A stretch of DNA of 64,000 nt from Chitinophaga sp. 180180018-3 (GCF_037893185.1 NZ_CP140772.1:7370001-7434000), one strand, 5' to 3'; shown: positions 25,172-34,205, numbered from the stretch's first letter. Numbers and translations: made by a program. Notes: generated from the sequence alone by a model not told the origin.

Positions 25172-25714
25172 TCATTCTTCCGGGCGGATATACTGGTTAT
25201 AATACTGCTCCGCATATCGCAGATTTTCATCATCGAAACAAACCAGTATCACTTCCTCGATGTCTTCATGCGCTTCCAGATATTTTACAATAGTATCCAT
25301 GGCAATGCTGGCAGCCAGTTCCCTGGGGAAATGGTAGATGCCGGTGCTGATATTGGGAAACGCAATTGTTTTCAGATGATGCCGGGATGCCAGCTCCAGT
25401 GAATGTTTGTAGCAATTGGTCAGCAATGTTGTTTCACCACGCTTTCCGCCGTTCCACACAGGCCCTACTGTATGAATAACATGTTTTGCCGGTAACCGGC
25501 CTGCGGAAGTGATCACAGCCTCCCCTGTTTTGCAACCTCCCTGCCTCGCCACAATAGCCCGGCAATCGGCCAATATATCTGGCCCGCCCGCCCTGTGAAT
25601 GGCGCCATCTACGCCTCCGCCTCCCAGCAGGGAGGTATTCGCCGCGTTTACAATAGCGTCTGCCTGTACTTTTGTGATATCTCCTTTGATGACCCTGATC
25701 TTCTTATATGCCAT
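25172..25714 (-). CDS. Macrodomain protein, O-acetyl-ADP-ribose deacetylase type
   Basis: A 180-residue stand-alone macrodomain. The signature runs from [17 protein letters not shown] through [14 protein letters not shown] to ISTGIYHFP. YmdB-type relatives hydrolyse O-acetyl-ADP-ribose or remove ADP-ribose from proteins. It is cytoplasmic. The gene lies 17 bp after the NYN-LOTUS gene on the same strand, so the pair is probably one transcript. Confidence 0.92.
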   Translation of the reverse strand: MAYKKIRVIKGDITKVQADAIVNAANTSLLGGGGVDGAIHRAGGPDILADCRAIVARQGGCKTGEAVITSAGRLPAKHVIHTVGPVWNGGKRGETTLLTNCYKHSLELASRHHLKTIAFPNISTGIYHFPRELAASIAMDTIVKYLEAHEDIEEVILVCFDDENLRYAEQYYNQYIRPEE

Positions 25715-25731
25715 TATAGATAATGCAATTA

Positions 25732-26481
25732 TTACACGGTTCTTACATATACCAGCTTCCCTGTTTTCTTACCGCTTTCGCGGATATCTATCTCGAAGTT
25801 GGGAAAGCTCTTCAGCAGCTGCAGCAACTTATTGAAGCCATAGTTACGGGAATCGAAGTCCGGCTGCTTTTTCAATAACAAATTCCCCAATTCTCCCAAA
25901 TAAGCCCAGCCATCTTCATCAGCGATATCGTTAATACTGGCGGATAACAGGGCGATCAGTTGCTTATCGGCCTTACTGATACTGTTTCGCTTTTCTTTGG
26001 GCGATTTGGCTTTATCTACATTTTCCTTCTTTTCGCTTACCTGCAATATTTCCAGGTAGATGAACTTGTCGCATGCAGCCCTGAAGGCAGTGGGTGTTTT
26101 CTGTTCACCCATACCATACACGATCATCCCTGCCTCTCTCAGCCGGGTCGCGAGGCGGGTAAAATCACTATCGCTCGATACCAGGCAAAATCCATCTACA
26201 CGGCCTGTGTAGAGGATGTCCATTGCATCGATGATCATGGCGGAATCTGTGGCATTTTTTCCGGAGGTATAACTATACTGCTGAATTGGGGTAATCGCAT
26301 TTTCCAGCAGCACGCCTTTCCAGCCTGCAACGGTGGGTTTGGTCCAGTCGCCATAAATCCTTTTAAAAGTAGGGCTGCCATATTTCGCCACTTCTTCCAG
26401 CATGGCTTTTATGTTATGATAGGGAATATTATCTGCATCTATCAATACGGCCAGGCGGAGATCACTTCTTGTATTATCCAT
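25732..26481 (-). CDS. NYN-domain ribonuclease-like protein with OST-HTH/LOTUS domain
   Basis: A 249-residue protein. The N-terminal NYN (PIN-like) domain has the acidic residues expected for metal-dependent RNA cleavage: [26 protein letters not shown] and [17 protein letters not shown]. After a Lys/Ser-rich linker (about 155-175) comes an OST-HTH/LOTUS winged helix, a likely RNA-binding module. An in-frame extension to 26550 is rejected; ATG 26481 starts the conserved region. Function is inferred as RNA turnover. It is followed closely by the macrodomain gene. Confidence 0.87.
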   Translation of the reverse strand: MDNTRSDLRLAVLIDADNIPYHNIKAMLEEVAKYGSPTFKRIYGDWTKPTVAGWKGVLLENAITPIQQYSYTSGKNATDSAMIIDAMDILYTGRVDGFCLVSSDSDFTRLATRLREAGMIVYGMGEQKTPTAFRAACDKFIYLEILQVSEKKENVDKAKSPKEKRNSISKADKQLIALLSASINDIADEDGWAYLGELGNLLLKKQPDFDSRNYGFNKLLQLLKSFPNFEIDIRESGKKTGKLVYVRTV

Positions 26482-26536
26482 TTTTCCAGTTTTTAGGATG
26501 AGGATGGGTGTACAAACAAATATAGCTGAAATTAAA

Positions 26537-26575
26537 AACGTGTTGGTCACAGTTTCCCTCTGTTACCAACACGTT
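26537..26575 (-). terminator. Terminator after dps
   Basis: Arms 26537-26552 and 26560-26575 pair over 16 bp with one mismatch (AACGTGTTGGT...), with a 7-nt loop. It lies 19 bp past the dps stop codon and upstream of the NYN gene, which therefore has its own promoter. Confidence 0.85.
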
Positions 26576-26594
26576 GTTTTATATTGCCCGCTTT

Positions 26595-27065
26595 TTATTT
26601 AAGATAAGAGCGGATCATCCAGGCTAACTTGAGGTGCTTCTGCATCATCTGGGTAGCAAAATCAGCAGCGCCTTTGTCTTTGTACTTGTCATCAAACTCA
26701 TCTATCAGTCTGCGTAAGTTACGGATGATCGTCTCATGGTCGTCTAACAGCTCCTGTAATTGTTTCTTTTGGTCATTGGAATATTCTGATTCCAACAGAT
26801 TGGTCAGTTTCAGCACATCTGCATAACGGCCTTCTGCGTAATGCCCGATAGAACGTATATATTCTGCCACTTCATCACCATATTCTTCCAGCTCTTCATA
26901 TTGATTTTCATAGAACTTATGAAGTTCCATAAAGTTGCCACCCTCGATATTCCAGTGTGCATTACGGGTTTTTGCGTAGATCAGTAACTCGTCGGCCAAT
27001 ACCTTATTCAATTCTAATGCTATCTGTTTCGTGTTTTCAGCTGAAACACCAATGTTTACTTTCAT
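26595..27065 (-). CDS. dps: Dps family ferritin-like DNA-protection protein
   Basis: A 156-residue four-helix ferritin-like protein. Ferroxidase-site residues are His37 in NAHWNIEG, His49 and Glu53 in LHKFYENQYEEL, and Asp64 and Glu68 in EYGDEVAEYI. Dps forms dodecamers that oxidise and store iron using peroxide and shield DNA in stress. Length and layout are normal for the family. A dyad resembling a Fur/PerR operator lies upstream at 27118-27133. Confidence 0.93.
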   Translation of the reverse strand: MKVNIGVSAENTKQIALELNKVLADELLIYAKTRNAHWNIEGGNFMELHKFYENQYEELEEYGDEVAEYIRSIGHYAEGRYADVLKLTNLLESEYSNDQKKQLQELLDDHETIIRNLRRLIDEFDDKYKDKGAADFATQMMQKHLKLAWMIRSYLK

Positions 27066-27117
27066 ATCATTGAATTTTTTGGTTTACATAAATTTACTAC
27101 TTCCGGCACCAGATAAC

Positions 27118-27133
27118 CATGATGATTATCATG
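27118..27133. promoter_or_regulatory. Dyad operator candidate upstream of dps
   Basis: The sequence CATGAT-GATT-ATCATG is a perfect 6-bp dyad about 53 bp upstream of the dps start. Its right half (ATTATCA) matches a Fur/PerR half-site. It would cover the -33 region of a dps promoter whose -7 candidate is near 27087-27094. Confidence 0.35.
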
Positions 27134-27239
27134 ATTTAACAGCCGGTTAATATAAACATGTCATCCACGTATTTTGTTTTGTTTTTTTTGAAGTGCCATT
27201 AATGTTGCTAAAATTGTACCATAGTTAGTACTTTTGAGT

Positions 27240-28427
27240 ATGGAACCGTCGTCTGGAAAGATTTATAATCTTCACTTCATACTACTCTGCCTCAGCAATG
27301 CCCTTTTTTCGGCCAGTTTCAATATGATGATCCCCGAATTGCCTGCTTATCTCAGTAAGATGGGTGGGGCGGACTATAAGGGATATATCATAGGATTATT
27401 TACGCTAATGGCCGGATTATCCCGTCCGTTTAGCGGAAAACTTACGGATACCATTGGCCGTGTGCCGGTGATGATTTTCGGTTCTCTGATATGTGTGATC
27501 TGCAGCCTCATTTATCCTTTGGTCAGTTCGGTAGGCGCCTTTTTGTTACTGCGGTTCTTCCATGGCTTTTCCACCGGATTCAAGCCTACTGGTACATCTG
27601 CCTATATCTCAGATCTGGTGCCGGTAACACGGCGGGGTGAAGCAATGGGGATGGTTGGGCTTTTCAGTACCATAGGTATGGCGATGGGACCGGCTATCGG
27701 TGGTTATGTGGCGGTAAAATGGAATATCAATGTCATGTTCCAGCTCTCTGCTGTATTTGCATTGTTATCGGTGGTGATATTGATTGGAATGAAAGAAACG
27801 CTTACCAATAAGCAACCGTTTCGCTTCTCGCTGTTGAAGATTTCCGGAAATGAGATCTTCGAACCATTGGTTTGGTCGCCCGTGATCATTACATTTCTTA
27901 CCTATTTCAGTTATGGCGCCGTTCTCACAGTTATCCCGGATTTCAGCGCCTTCCTGGGTATTTCCAATAAAGGGTTATTCTTTACGTTCTTCACCGCCAG
28001 CTCCATTGGCATCAGGTTATTGGCGGGGAAGGTATCTGACAGATATGGCCGTGTGCCTGTTCTGAAGATCTCCGCTATATTAATGGCCGGATCCATGCTG
28101 ATGATGGCACTTTCCGGCAATAGTACCCTGCTACTGGCATCGGCTGTGGTATATGGCATTTCTGTTGGCCTGAATGCTCCTGCAGTAACTGCATGGACTG
28201 TAGACCTCGGGCATCCGGCTCATCGCGGGCGTGCGTTGGCCAGTATGTATATAGCGATGGAAGCAGGGATAGGATTGGGTGCCTACTTTTCTGCTTTTAT
28301 CTATAACAATCAGTCCTCCAACCTCCCACTAACATTCTACATTTTTGCCACCATCACATTGATGGCAACACTGTATCTCAGCTTCATTTATAAACCACGG
28401 GAAACTTCGCCAGTGGTTTGCAGGTAG
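27240..28427 (+). CDS. Major facilitator superfamily transporter
   Basis: A 395-residue carrier with about 12 transmembrane helices. The loop 2-3 signature GLSRPFSGKLTDTIGRVPVM and its second-half counterpart KVSDRYGRVPVL are clear, as is the motif in helix 5 (GMAMGPAIGGYVA). The substrate is unknown; the sequence resembles drug/sugar efflux-type carriers. A TTG at 27234 is in frame, but ATG 27240 is preferred. It is a single gene convergent with rmuC, with stops 10 bp apart. Confidence 0.9.
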   Translation: MEPSSGKIYNLHFILLCLSNALFSASFNMMIPELPAYLSKMGGADYKGYIIGLFTLMAGLSRPFSGKLTDTIGRVPVMIFGSLICVICSLIYPLVSSVGAFLLLRFFHGFSTGFKPTGTSAYISDLVPVTRRGEAMGMVGLFSTIGMAMGPAIGGYVAVKWNINVMFQLSAVFALLSVVILIGMKETLTNKQPFRFSLLKISGNEIFEPLVWSPVIITFLTYFSYGAVLTVIPDFSAFLGISNKGLFFTFFTASSIGIRLLAGKVSDRYGRVPVLKISAILMAGSMLMMALSGNSTLLLASAVVYGISVGLNAPAVTAWTVDLGHPAHRGRALASMYIAMEAGIGLGAYFSAFIYNNQSSNLPLTFYIFATITLMATLYLSFIYKPRETSPVVCR

Positions 28428-28437
28428 CCGTTGACGT

Positions 28438-29913
28438 TTACTCGGCGTCTGGAGGCGTATCCTGCGGTATTGCAGCCGCAGCATCTTCGGCTGCATCCGG
28501 AAGTGTTGTTGCTGCACCCGGACGAAGCACCGTGATTTGATCATCTTCAGGCTGCTGATCAGCAATAAGATCTTTCGACAGTGTTTTTTTATTGTCCAGT
28601 CCCAGTTTGCGCATTCTCTCAGCACGTCCAACCAGGTTACCATTTCCGTTAGTGAGCTTATTCATGGCGCCATCATACGCATTCTGGCTGCGCTTCAGAT
28701 GTTCTCCCACCAGTCCCATATCTTCTGCAAACCCCACGAACTTATCGTACAATGCACTCCCCTGCCGTACAATTTCTTCCGCATTCTTATTTTGTTTATC
28801 CAACCGCCACATATTCTCAATAACCCTCAACGTAGCCAGCAGCGAGGGTACGCTTACCAGTATGATACGCTTGCGGAAAGCGAAGTCGTACAGGTCTTCT
28901 TCCTGCTGCATAATAGCCAGTGCATACGCCGGCTCTATCGGAATAAACAGCATCACAAAGTCGGTGGTATTTTTATACAGCGTGTGATAAGCCTTCGCAC
29001 TCAGTTCACTCACATGGTTCTTTACAGACTGCAGGTGCATTTTCAGGGCATACCGCTTTTCGTCCTCATCAGCTGCACTGCAGTATTGTTCATATGCTTT
29101 CAGGGATACTTTGGAATCGATCACTAATTGCCTGTTTTCCGGCAGGTGTAATACAAGATCCGGTTTCCTGAGCTGCCCGGTTTCATCCCTCTGCGCATCC
29201 TGGGTAAAATAATGCACGCCTTTCTCTAAGCCGGAAGCCTCCAGCACCCTTTCCAGGATCATTTCCCCCCAATTACCCTGTTTCTTGGTATCCGCCTTCA
29301 GTGCATTGGTGAGGTTATTGGCTTCCTTGGAAAGCGTCTGATTCAGCAGCAACAGCCGCTGTAATTCGTTCTTTAACTCTGTACGCTGGGTTGTTTCAGC
29401 AACCAGTGATTGCTGCACGCTGCTCCGGAAATTATCTATCTTCTCCGACAATGGTTTCAACAGGTCATCCAGCTTCACTTTATTCTGTTCCATAAATGTA
29501 CCGGAGATCCGCTGTAGCAGCTGCTGGGCTATATTCTCAAATTGTATCCTGAACTCCTGCTGTACCTGTTGTAAGCGCTCCTTCTCTCCCAACAGCTGCT
29601 GCTGCAGGTATTTGTTCTGCTCCATGAGCCGCCCCTGCTCCGACATTAACGAAGAAAATTCTTCATTCAGTCGCTCCAGCTGCTGCTGCTTCTCCCTCAG
29701 GGCCATCGCTCTGTCGTCCAGCACACTTTGCAGATAATCCTGCTTAGCCTCCAGCAAATTGTATTTTTCCTGTAACACCGCATAAGCAGCCTGCGCATCA
29801 TTAAGCTGCTGTGCATGTGACTTTGTAGCCTCCTGCTGTTGCTGCTTTGCCATGTAAAGCAGGTATCCCAGCACGAGTGCCAGCATTCCCAAAATGATTA
29901 AAAGTATCAGCAT
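28438..29913 (-). CDS. rmuC: DNA recombination protein RmuC
   Basis: A 491-residue RmuC-family protein. It begins with a membrane anchor (1-19), then has a long coiled coil rich in Gln and Glu (about 20-200), then the RmuC core: GNWGEMILERVLEASGL, KPDLVLHLPENRQLVIDSKVSLKAYEQY, and VMLFIPIEPAYALA. The core is PD-(D/E)xK nuclease-like; E. coli RmuC limits inverted-repeat recombination. The C-terminal tail is acidic and low-complexity. Its role in a genome with so many long inverted repeats is suggestive only. Confidence 0.93.
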   Translation of the reverse strand: MLILLIILGMLALVLGYLLYMAKQQQQEATKSHAQQLNDAQAAYAVLQEKYNLLEAKQDYLQSVLDDRAMALREKQQQLERLNEEFSSLMSEQGRLMEQNKYLQQQLLGEKERLQQVQQEFRIQFENIAQQLLQRISGTFMEQNKVKLDDLLKPLSEKIDNFRSSVQQSLVAETTQRTELKNELQRLLLLNQTLSKEANNLTNALKADTKKQGNWGEMILERVLEASGLEKGVHYFTQDAQRDETGQLRKPDLVLHLPENRQLVIDSKVSLKAYEQYCSAADEDEKRYALKMHLQSVKNHVSELSAKAYHTLYKNTTDFVMLFIPIEPAYALAIMQQEEDLYDFAFRKRIILVSVPSLLATLRVIENMWRLDKQNKNAEEIVRQGSALYDKFVGFAEDMGLVGEHLKRSQNAYDGAMNKLTNGNGNLVGRAERMRKLGLDNKKTLSKDLIADQQPEDDQITVLRPGAATTLPDAAEDAAAAIPQDTPPDAE

Positions 29914-30021
29914 GATAATCCTGTATACGTGAACAATATTCGTGTTTCACTACGCATTGGATTTGCGTTGTGCGTAGAGTGGCAGATACTGTTGCATTAT
30001 CTGTCTCCCAAAAAATAAAAA

Positions 30022-30066
30022 ATCAGCGGAAACAAATGGCCAATTATTCCACCTGTTTCCGCTGAT
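30022..30066 (-). terminator. Terminator after the kdn operon
   Basis: A perfect 13-bp stem (30022-30034 with 30054-30066, ATCAGCGGAAACA) lies 17 bp beyond the kdnB stop. On the minus strand it is followed by a T-rich run (ttttttatttttt). Confidence 0.9.
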
Positions 30067-30083
30067 CCTTACTTCGTTTGCTG

Positions 30084-31160
30084 TTAAAGGCGCTCGTAAA
30101 GCTTACGCAGCCGTTCACGGGTCATGATCTGCTGCCAGTCCTTACCCAGCGCGTTCTCCCATAAAGGCGCCATGCCCAGGGAAACATTGATCATGATATC
30201 AAACTGCTCATCTGTCAGTCCTTTGGTAATTCCCTGTGGAATAACAATGTTGTGTTTCTTCACCATCTGCTTGAATTTCGCCACTCCATCGGGGTAAAAC
30301 TCTTCCAGTTTATCAAACACGATACAATTGCCGATACCATGTTTGGTGCCCAGCAGGTAAGCCAAACCGTAGCTCACCGCATGTGCCACTCCCACCTGGG
30401 AATAAGCGATGCTCATGCCTCCTGCATAGGACGCCATCATCAGCTTCTCGTCTGAATCATCGTCCCATTGCGCTTTCTCCAGGAAAATCTCTTCACACAA
30501 CTCCTGTGCCTTCTCGCCGTACGATTGGCTGAAAGCATTCAGGTAAGTGCCCTGTAACGACTCCACACAATGGATAAAGCAATCCATGGCTGTATAAAAC
30601 CGCTGGTTCACTTCTACTGTTTTCGTCAGTGAAGGATCCAGTACAATCTGATCAAAAGGCGTGAAATCCGAATTCATACCCAGCTTGCGGGTAGGCCCGG
30701 TCAACACACAGGTACGGCTCACTTCCGCTCCTGTTCCTGAAATAGTAGGAATACCTACCTTATAAACACCCGCTACTTTTACGAGATCCCATCCCTGGTA
30801 ATCTGCAGAAGATCCCGGATTAGTCATCATCAACGCCACCGCTTTGGCCATATCCATCACTGATCCGCCACCAATGCCAATGATCCCCGATACGGTTCCG
30901 AACTCCGCTTTGAGCTCATCCCGGATCTGATCAACGTATTTGGTCTTCGGCTCATCTGTTACATCAATCACCACAATTTTATCTTTGCCCTGCAGGGGTA
31001 TACGGGACAAAAATTCTTTCTTATCCTGGAAATACTGATCCACGAAAAATATCATGGGTGCATCGCCAACACGTTGGGGGGCCAGTATTTCGCCCAGCTG
31101 ATCAAAACATCCGCTGCCGTAAACCACGTAGTCCACCATTTTAAAATTCCTGAATTTCAT
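30084..31160 (-). CDS. kdnB: Iron-containing alcohol dehydrogenase, likely 3-deoxy-manno-octulosonate 8-oxidase (KdnB)
   Basis: A 358-residue group III iron-dependent alcohol dehydrogenase. The NAD loop IIGIGGGSVMDMAKA and PTISGTGAEVSRTCVL are clear, and metal ligands appear in TAMDCFIHCVES and in GVAHAVSYGLAYLLGTKHG. In Shewanella, KdnB oxidises the C8 hydroxyl of Kdo to an aldehyde, which KdnA then aminates. The assignment rests on gene order: KdnA-type aminotransferase, KdsB-type cytidylyltransferase and this dehydrogenase lie in one operon, as in Shewanella. An unrelated alcohol substrate would be the alternative. Confidence 0.8.
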   Translation of the reverse strand: MKFRNFKMVDYVVYGSGCFDQLGEILAPQRVGDAPMIFFVDQYFQDKKEFLSRIPLQGKDKIVVIDVTDEPKTKYVDQIRDELKAEFGTVSGIIGIGGGSVMDMAKAVALMMTNPGSSADYQGWDLVKVAGVYKVGIPTISGTGAEVSRTCVLTGPTRKLGMNSDFTPFDQIVLDPSLTKTVEVNQRFYTAMDCFIHCVESLQGTYLNAFSQSYGEKAQELCEEIFLEKAQWDDDSDEKLMMASYAGGMSIAYSQVGVAHAVSYGLAYLLGTKHGIGNCIVFDKLEEFYPDGVAKFKQMVKKHNIVIPQGITKGLTDEQFDIMINVSLGMAPLWENALGKDWQQIMTRERLRKLYERL

Positions 31161-31180
31161 ATATCCGTATTAGTTAGGTG

Positions 31181-31906
31181 TTATAAAAGTTTTGCCGCTT
31201 TTTCCAAATCTTCCGGCGTATCTATTTCCACGCCCATATAAGAAGTTACCACCATTTTCATGGAGATGCCATTCTCAAGATACCGCAGGCATTCGATTTT
31301 TTCTGCTGCTTCCAGTGGTGTTACTTCCATCCGGGTAAAATCAAGCAGCGTCTGTTTGCGAAACGCATAGATACCGATATGTTCGTAGTAAATGGACTTA
31401 ATGTCTTTGTTGCGCGGATAAGGAATTACGGAGCGGGAAAAGAATAATGCGTTGAAATTTTTATCGACCGCTACTTTTACGTAATTAGGATCTTCTATAG
31501 AAGCAGGGTCTTTCAATTCCTGCATCAGCGAAGCCACCTGCACCTTTTTCCCTTCTTCTCCTTCAAATACTTTCAGCAGTTTTTCCAGTGGTTCTTTCTG
31601 TGTAAATGGCTCATCTCCCTGTACATTCACCACTATATCCATATCCATATCAACTACGGCCTCGGCTATACGATCGGTACCACATTCATGCTCTTTTTTG
31701 CTCATCACCGCTTTTCCGCCGTTGCCAACGATCTCGTTGTAGATGGTTTCGCTGTCTGTTACCACCATTACTTCATCGAAAACACCAGTTTTTACAGTCG
31801 ATTCATAGGTGCGAAGGATCACGGTTTTATTACCCAGTTTCGCCATCATTTTCCCGGGAAAACGTGTGGCTCCATAACGGGCAGGTATCAACGCTATTTT
31901 CTTCAT
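31181..31906 (-). CDS. kdsB: 3-deoxy-manno-octulosonate cytidylyltransferase (probably for 8-amino-Kdo)
   Basis: A 241-residue CMP-Kdo synthetase. It shows the CTP-binding loop [13 protein letters not shown], the ECGTDRIAE segment, NVQGDEPF with the metal-binding Asp, the [11 protein letters not shown] block and [10 protein letters not shown] at the C-terminus. It activates Kdo or 8-amino-Kdo by coupling to CMP for transfer to lipid A. Its place between kdnA and kdnB suggests it handles the 8-amino sugar. It starts 57 bp after the kdnA stop, with a hairpin in that gap, and ends 20 bp before kdnB. Confidence 0.93.
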   Translation of the reverse strand: MKKIALIPARYGATRFPGKMMAKLGNKTVILRTYESTVKTGVFDEVMVVTDSETIYNEIVGNGGKAVMSKKEHECGTDRIAEAVVDMDMDIVVNVQGDEPFTQKEPLEKLLKVFEGEEGKKVQVASLMQELKDPASIEDPNYVKVAVDKNFNALFFSRSVIPYPRNKDIKSIYYEHIGIYAFRKQTLLDFTRMEVTPLEAAEKIECLRYLENGISMKMVVTSYMGVEIDTPEDLEKAAKLL

Positions 31907-31923
31907 GTAGTAATATTTTCTTC

Positions 31924-31959
31924 CCGGAGAACACCGGCTGCAAGCCAGTGCTCTCCCGG
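31924..31959 (-). terminator. Hairpin between kdnA and kdsB (attenuator candidate)
   Basis: A G+C-rich imperfect stem of about 14 bp (31924-31938 with 31944-31959, loop TGCAA) fills the gap between the first and second genes of the operon. No long T run follows, so partial termination or an RNA-stability role is more likely than full termination. Confidence 0.5.
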
Positions 31960-31963
31960 TACT

Positions 31964-33154
31964 TTAAAAAGCACTTTTTACAGCATTCACCAGCTTTTCT
32001 GCTCTCTCACGGATTTCTGCTTCACTCCAGCCCAGGTTGATTGGGGTGGAAATGTTACGACCGATAATAGCGTCTGATGCAGGGAACTCCTTCGTTTTGT
32101 AAACTTCCATGGCTTGTTTCAGTCCTGCTGCAAACGGAGTCAGCACCGCTCCCTGTTTAAAGTGATGCCACTGACGGATGTAGTGCCAGTTGTTATTATA
32201 GTAGTGGAACGCCACCAAACCAGCTGCTTTCATGGCTGCTGCTGCTTTCTCCGTAGTTGCCAGATCGGGCAGGAAAAACGACAGGAAGGTTGCGCTGTCG
32301 CCGGCTTCATCCGGCAAACGGCGGAATGTTACGCCCGGCACTGTTGCCAGGGCTTCTTTAAATATTTTCTTGGTGCGACGCTGTATATCCAGGAAGTTAT
32401 CCAGTTTACGTACCTGCGCCAGCCCTACTGCAGCATGCAGCTCGGAAATCCGGTAATTGTACCCGATAAACGGATGCAGATCCGCTCCGCGGTCAACTCC
32501 CAGATGATCATGCCCATGATCCGTATAGCCGTCACATTTAGTATAGATGTCTTTGTTATTGGTGATCACCGCACCGCCTTCTGCGCAGGTCACGGTTTTT
32601 ACAAAATCGAAGGAGAAGGTACCTGCGTCTCCGATGGTGCCCAGGGCCTTGCCTTTGTAACTGGCGCCGAACGACTGACAGGCGTCTTCCAGCAGATAGA
32701 GGTTATGCTTTTTACAGATCGCCTGTAATGCATCCAGATCAGCCATCGCTCCGCACATATGCACCGGCATTACAGCCTTTGTACGCGGGGTAATAGCCGC
32801 TTCAACTGCTTTAGGGTCGAGGGTAAGGGTATCATCAACATCCACCAGTACAGGCGTTGCTCCTACAGAAAAAACAGACTCAAAGCTGGCTACGAATGTA
32901 AAGACAGGCATGATAATCTCATCCCCTGCTCCCAGGCCCAGAGCCGCCATCGCCGTTGTCAGCGCTGCTGTTCCACTGGATGCCAGTTGGGTATACTTTA
33001 CATTCAGTTTATCGCAAATTGCCTGTTCAAGCTCTTTTGCTTTCCAGATGCCTTTACGCGGACCATCAAATCCGTAGCGCATCATAATCCCTGTTTCCAG
33101 TACATCGTTCACCTCTTTTCTTTCCTCGGCTCCAAATAGTTCAAATCCGGGCAT
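31964..33154 (-). CDS. kdnA: DegT/DnrJ/EryC1 aminotransferase, likely 8-amino-3,8-dideoxy-manno-octulosonate synthase (KdnA)
   Basis: A 396-residue PLP-dependent sugar aminotransferase. The fold signatures are SSGTAALTTAMAALGLGAGDEIIMP, EDACQSFGA and FDFVKTVTCAEGGAV, where Lys186 should bind PLP. The family aminates keto- or aldo-sugars bound for cell-surface glycans. With the KdnB-type dehydrogenase and KdsB homologue downstream it matches the Shewanella pathway to 8-amino-Kdo in lipopolysaccharide. It is first in the operon, with a perfect -7 box at 33207-33214. Confidence 0.82.
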   Translation of the reverse strand: MPGFELFGAEERKEVNDVLETGIMMRYGFDGPRKGIWKAKELEQAICDKLNVKYTQLASSGTAALTTAMAALGLGAGDEIIMPVFTFVASFESVFSVGATPVLVDVDDTLTLDPKAVEAAITPRTKAVMPVHMCGAMADLDALQAICKKHNLYLLEDACQSFGASYKGKALGTIGDAGTFSFDFVKTVTCAEGGAVITNNKDIYTKCDGYTDHGHDHLGVDRGADLHPFIGYNYRISELHAAVGLAQVRKLDNFLDIQRRTKKIFKEALATVPGVTFRRLPDEAGDSATFLSFFLPDLATTEKAAAAMKAAGLVAFHYYNNNWHYIRQWHHFKQGAVLTPFAAGLKQAMEVYKTKEFPASDAIIGRNISTPINLGWSEAEIRERAEKLVNAVKSAF

Positions 33155-33206
33155 AAACTGTTGATTTTAAGATATAATTTGAATGACTTGTTTTAAAATG
33201 GTGCAG

Positions 33207-33214
33207 CAAAGTTA
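33207..33214 (-). promoter_or_regulatory. Bacteroidota -7 element for the kdn operon
   Basis: On the minus strand this reads TAACTTTG, a perfect TAnnTTTG match 52 bp upstream of kdnA. No good TTTG -33 box is seen at the expected spacing. The same gap also serves the divergent gene at 33273. Confidence 0.5.
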
Positions 33215-33272
33215 CTATAATCGTTGTTGCGTTACATAGGAAAAACTGTTTATCTTTTGCTAAAAATTCAAC

Positions 33273-33710
33273 ATGCGTTTTATACTGTTTCTTACCCTGT
33301 TGGGTACACTTGGCGCTATGTCGCCCCTCACCTCAATTGCCCAGCAGGGCGATCAGCAGAAAATTACCGCTCTGATGACGGCCCAGACCAATGCCTGGAA
33401 TAAGGGCGACCTGGATGCCTTTATGCAAACCTACTGGCATTCCGATTCCCTCCTGTTCATCAGTAAAAACGGGGTGACATCCGGATGGCAGGCAACACTC
33501 GACCGCTACAGGAAAGCCTATCCCGATACCACCGCCATGGGAAAACTTGATTTCAAATTACTGGAATTCAAACGCCTGGCTGCTGATGTATACCTGCTCG
33601 TCGGCCACTGGCACCTGGCACGCAGCATCGGGGATCTTCAGGGCCATTTTAGTGTGATACTACGGAAAATCAAAGGGGAATGGAAGATCATTGCTGATCA
33701 CAGCAGCTGA
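33273..33710 (+). CDS. Exported NTF2-like (DUF4440/SnoaL-type) protein
   Basis: A 145-residue protein with a Sec signal (1-23, ending SIAQQ) and an NTF2-like alpha+beta barrel: helix ITALMTAQTNAWNKGDLDAFMQTYWH, then the SDSLLFIS strand and the C-terminal FSVILRKIKGEWKIIADHSS. This is the DUF4440 type of small ligand-binding or enzymatic fold; its substrate is unknown. It is divergent from the kdn operon and shares its upstream region. A weak 6-bp hairpin lies just downstream at 33719-33738. Confidence 0.85.
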   Translation: MRFILFLTLLGTLGAMSPLTSIAQQGDQQKITALMTAQTNAWNKGDLDAFMQTYWHSDSLLFISKNGVTSGWQATLDRYRKAYPDTTAMGKLDFKLLEFKRLAADVYLLVGHWHLARSIGDLQGHFSVILRKIKGEWKIIADHSS

Positions 33711-34205
33711 TAAAAAAACCATCCCAGGACTAGGATGGCCGCTATACACCACAACATTAAAGAAGCTTACACTTCTTTAGATTAAGAAGTATGTCAGGGT
33801 TTCCGTCGGATTACGGCAGATGCCGAAATGTTTTGACTTTTTTGAAGTCGCTACATGAGAAGAATCTCAAACACTATTCCATCCCGTGAAATCAGGCTTT
33901 TAGCCATTAAAAGGAACCCCGGGCGGGGCGCACTTTCCACAAATCACTGATTCACAGTGGAAAAGAATCCCTGTTAAAAAATGTTAATCATATAGCGGCT
34001 ATCATTAACATTAGATTTACAAAAACTGTGAATAATTTCTCATATTTCCCGTTTATATTCGCAGCCATAAGTGATTTTAACCCATAACCCTTGATCAACC
34101 ACGAGTAATTTTAATCACCATCCTTCCGAAATCCCCATTTTAATTTTAATCGGTCCTGTTTAGAGCCCCTGTATCTATCTGTTTATTATTCATTTATCAC
34201 TGGTT
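33711..34205. other. 495-bp intergenic region with several hairpins (structured RNA candidate)
   Basis: No credible open frame. Short stems are seen at 33719-33738, 33758-33779 (TAAAGAAG/CTTCTTTA), 33814-33825 (CGGC/GCCG), 33897-33913 (CTTTTA/TAAAAG), 33917-33928 (CCCCG/CGGGG), 33934-33963 (TTTCCAC/GTGGAAA) and 33982-34010 (TGTTAAT/ATTAACA with an inner ATAG/CTAT). The last part (34050-34205) is AT-rich with a TATATTCG box near 34050 and probably holds the promoter of the CAP gene. A non-coding RNA is possible but does not match any class known to me. Confidence 0.4.
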
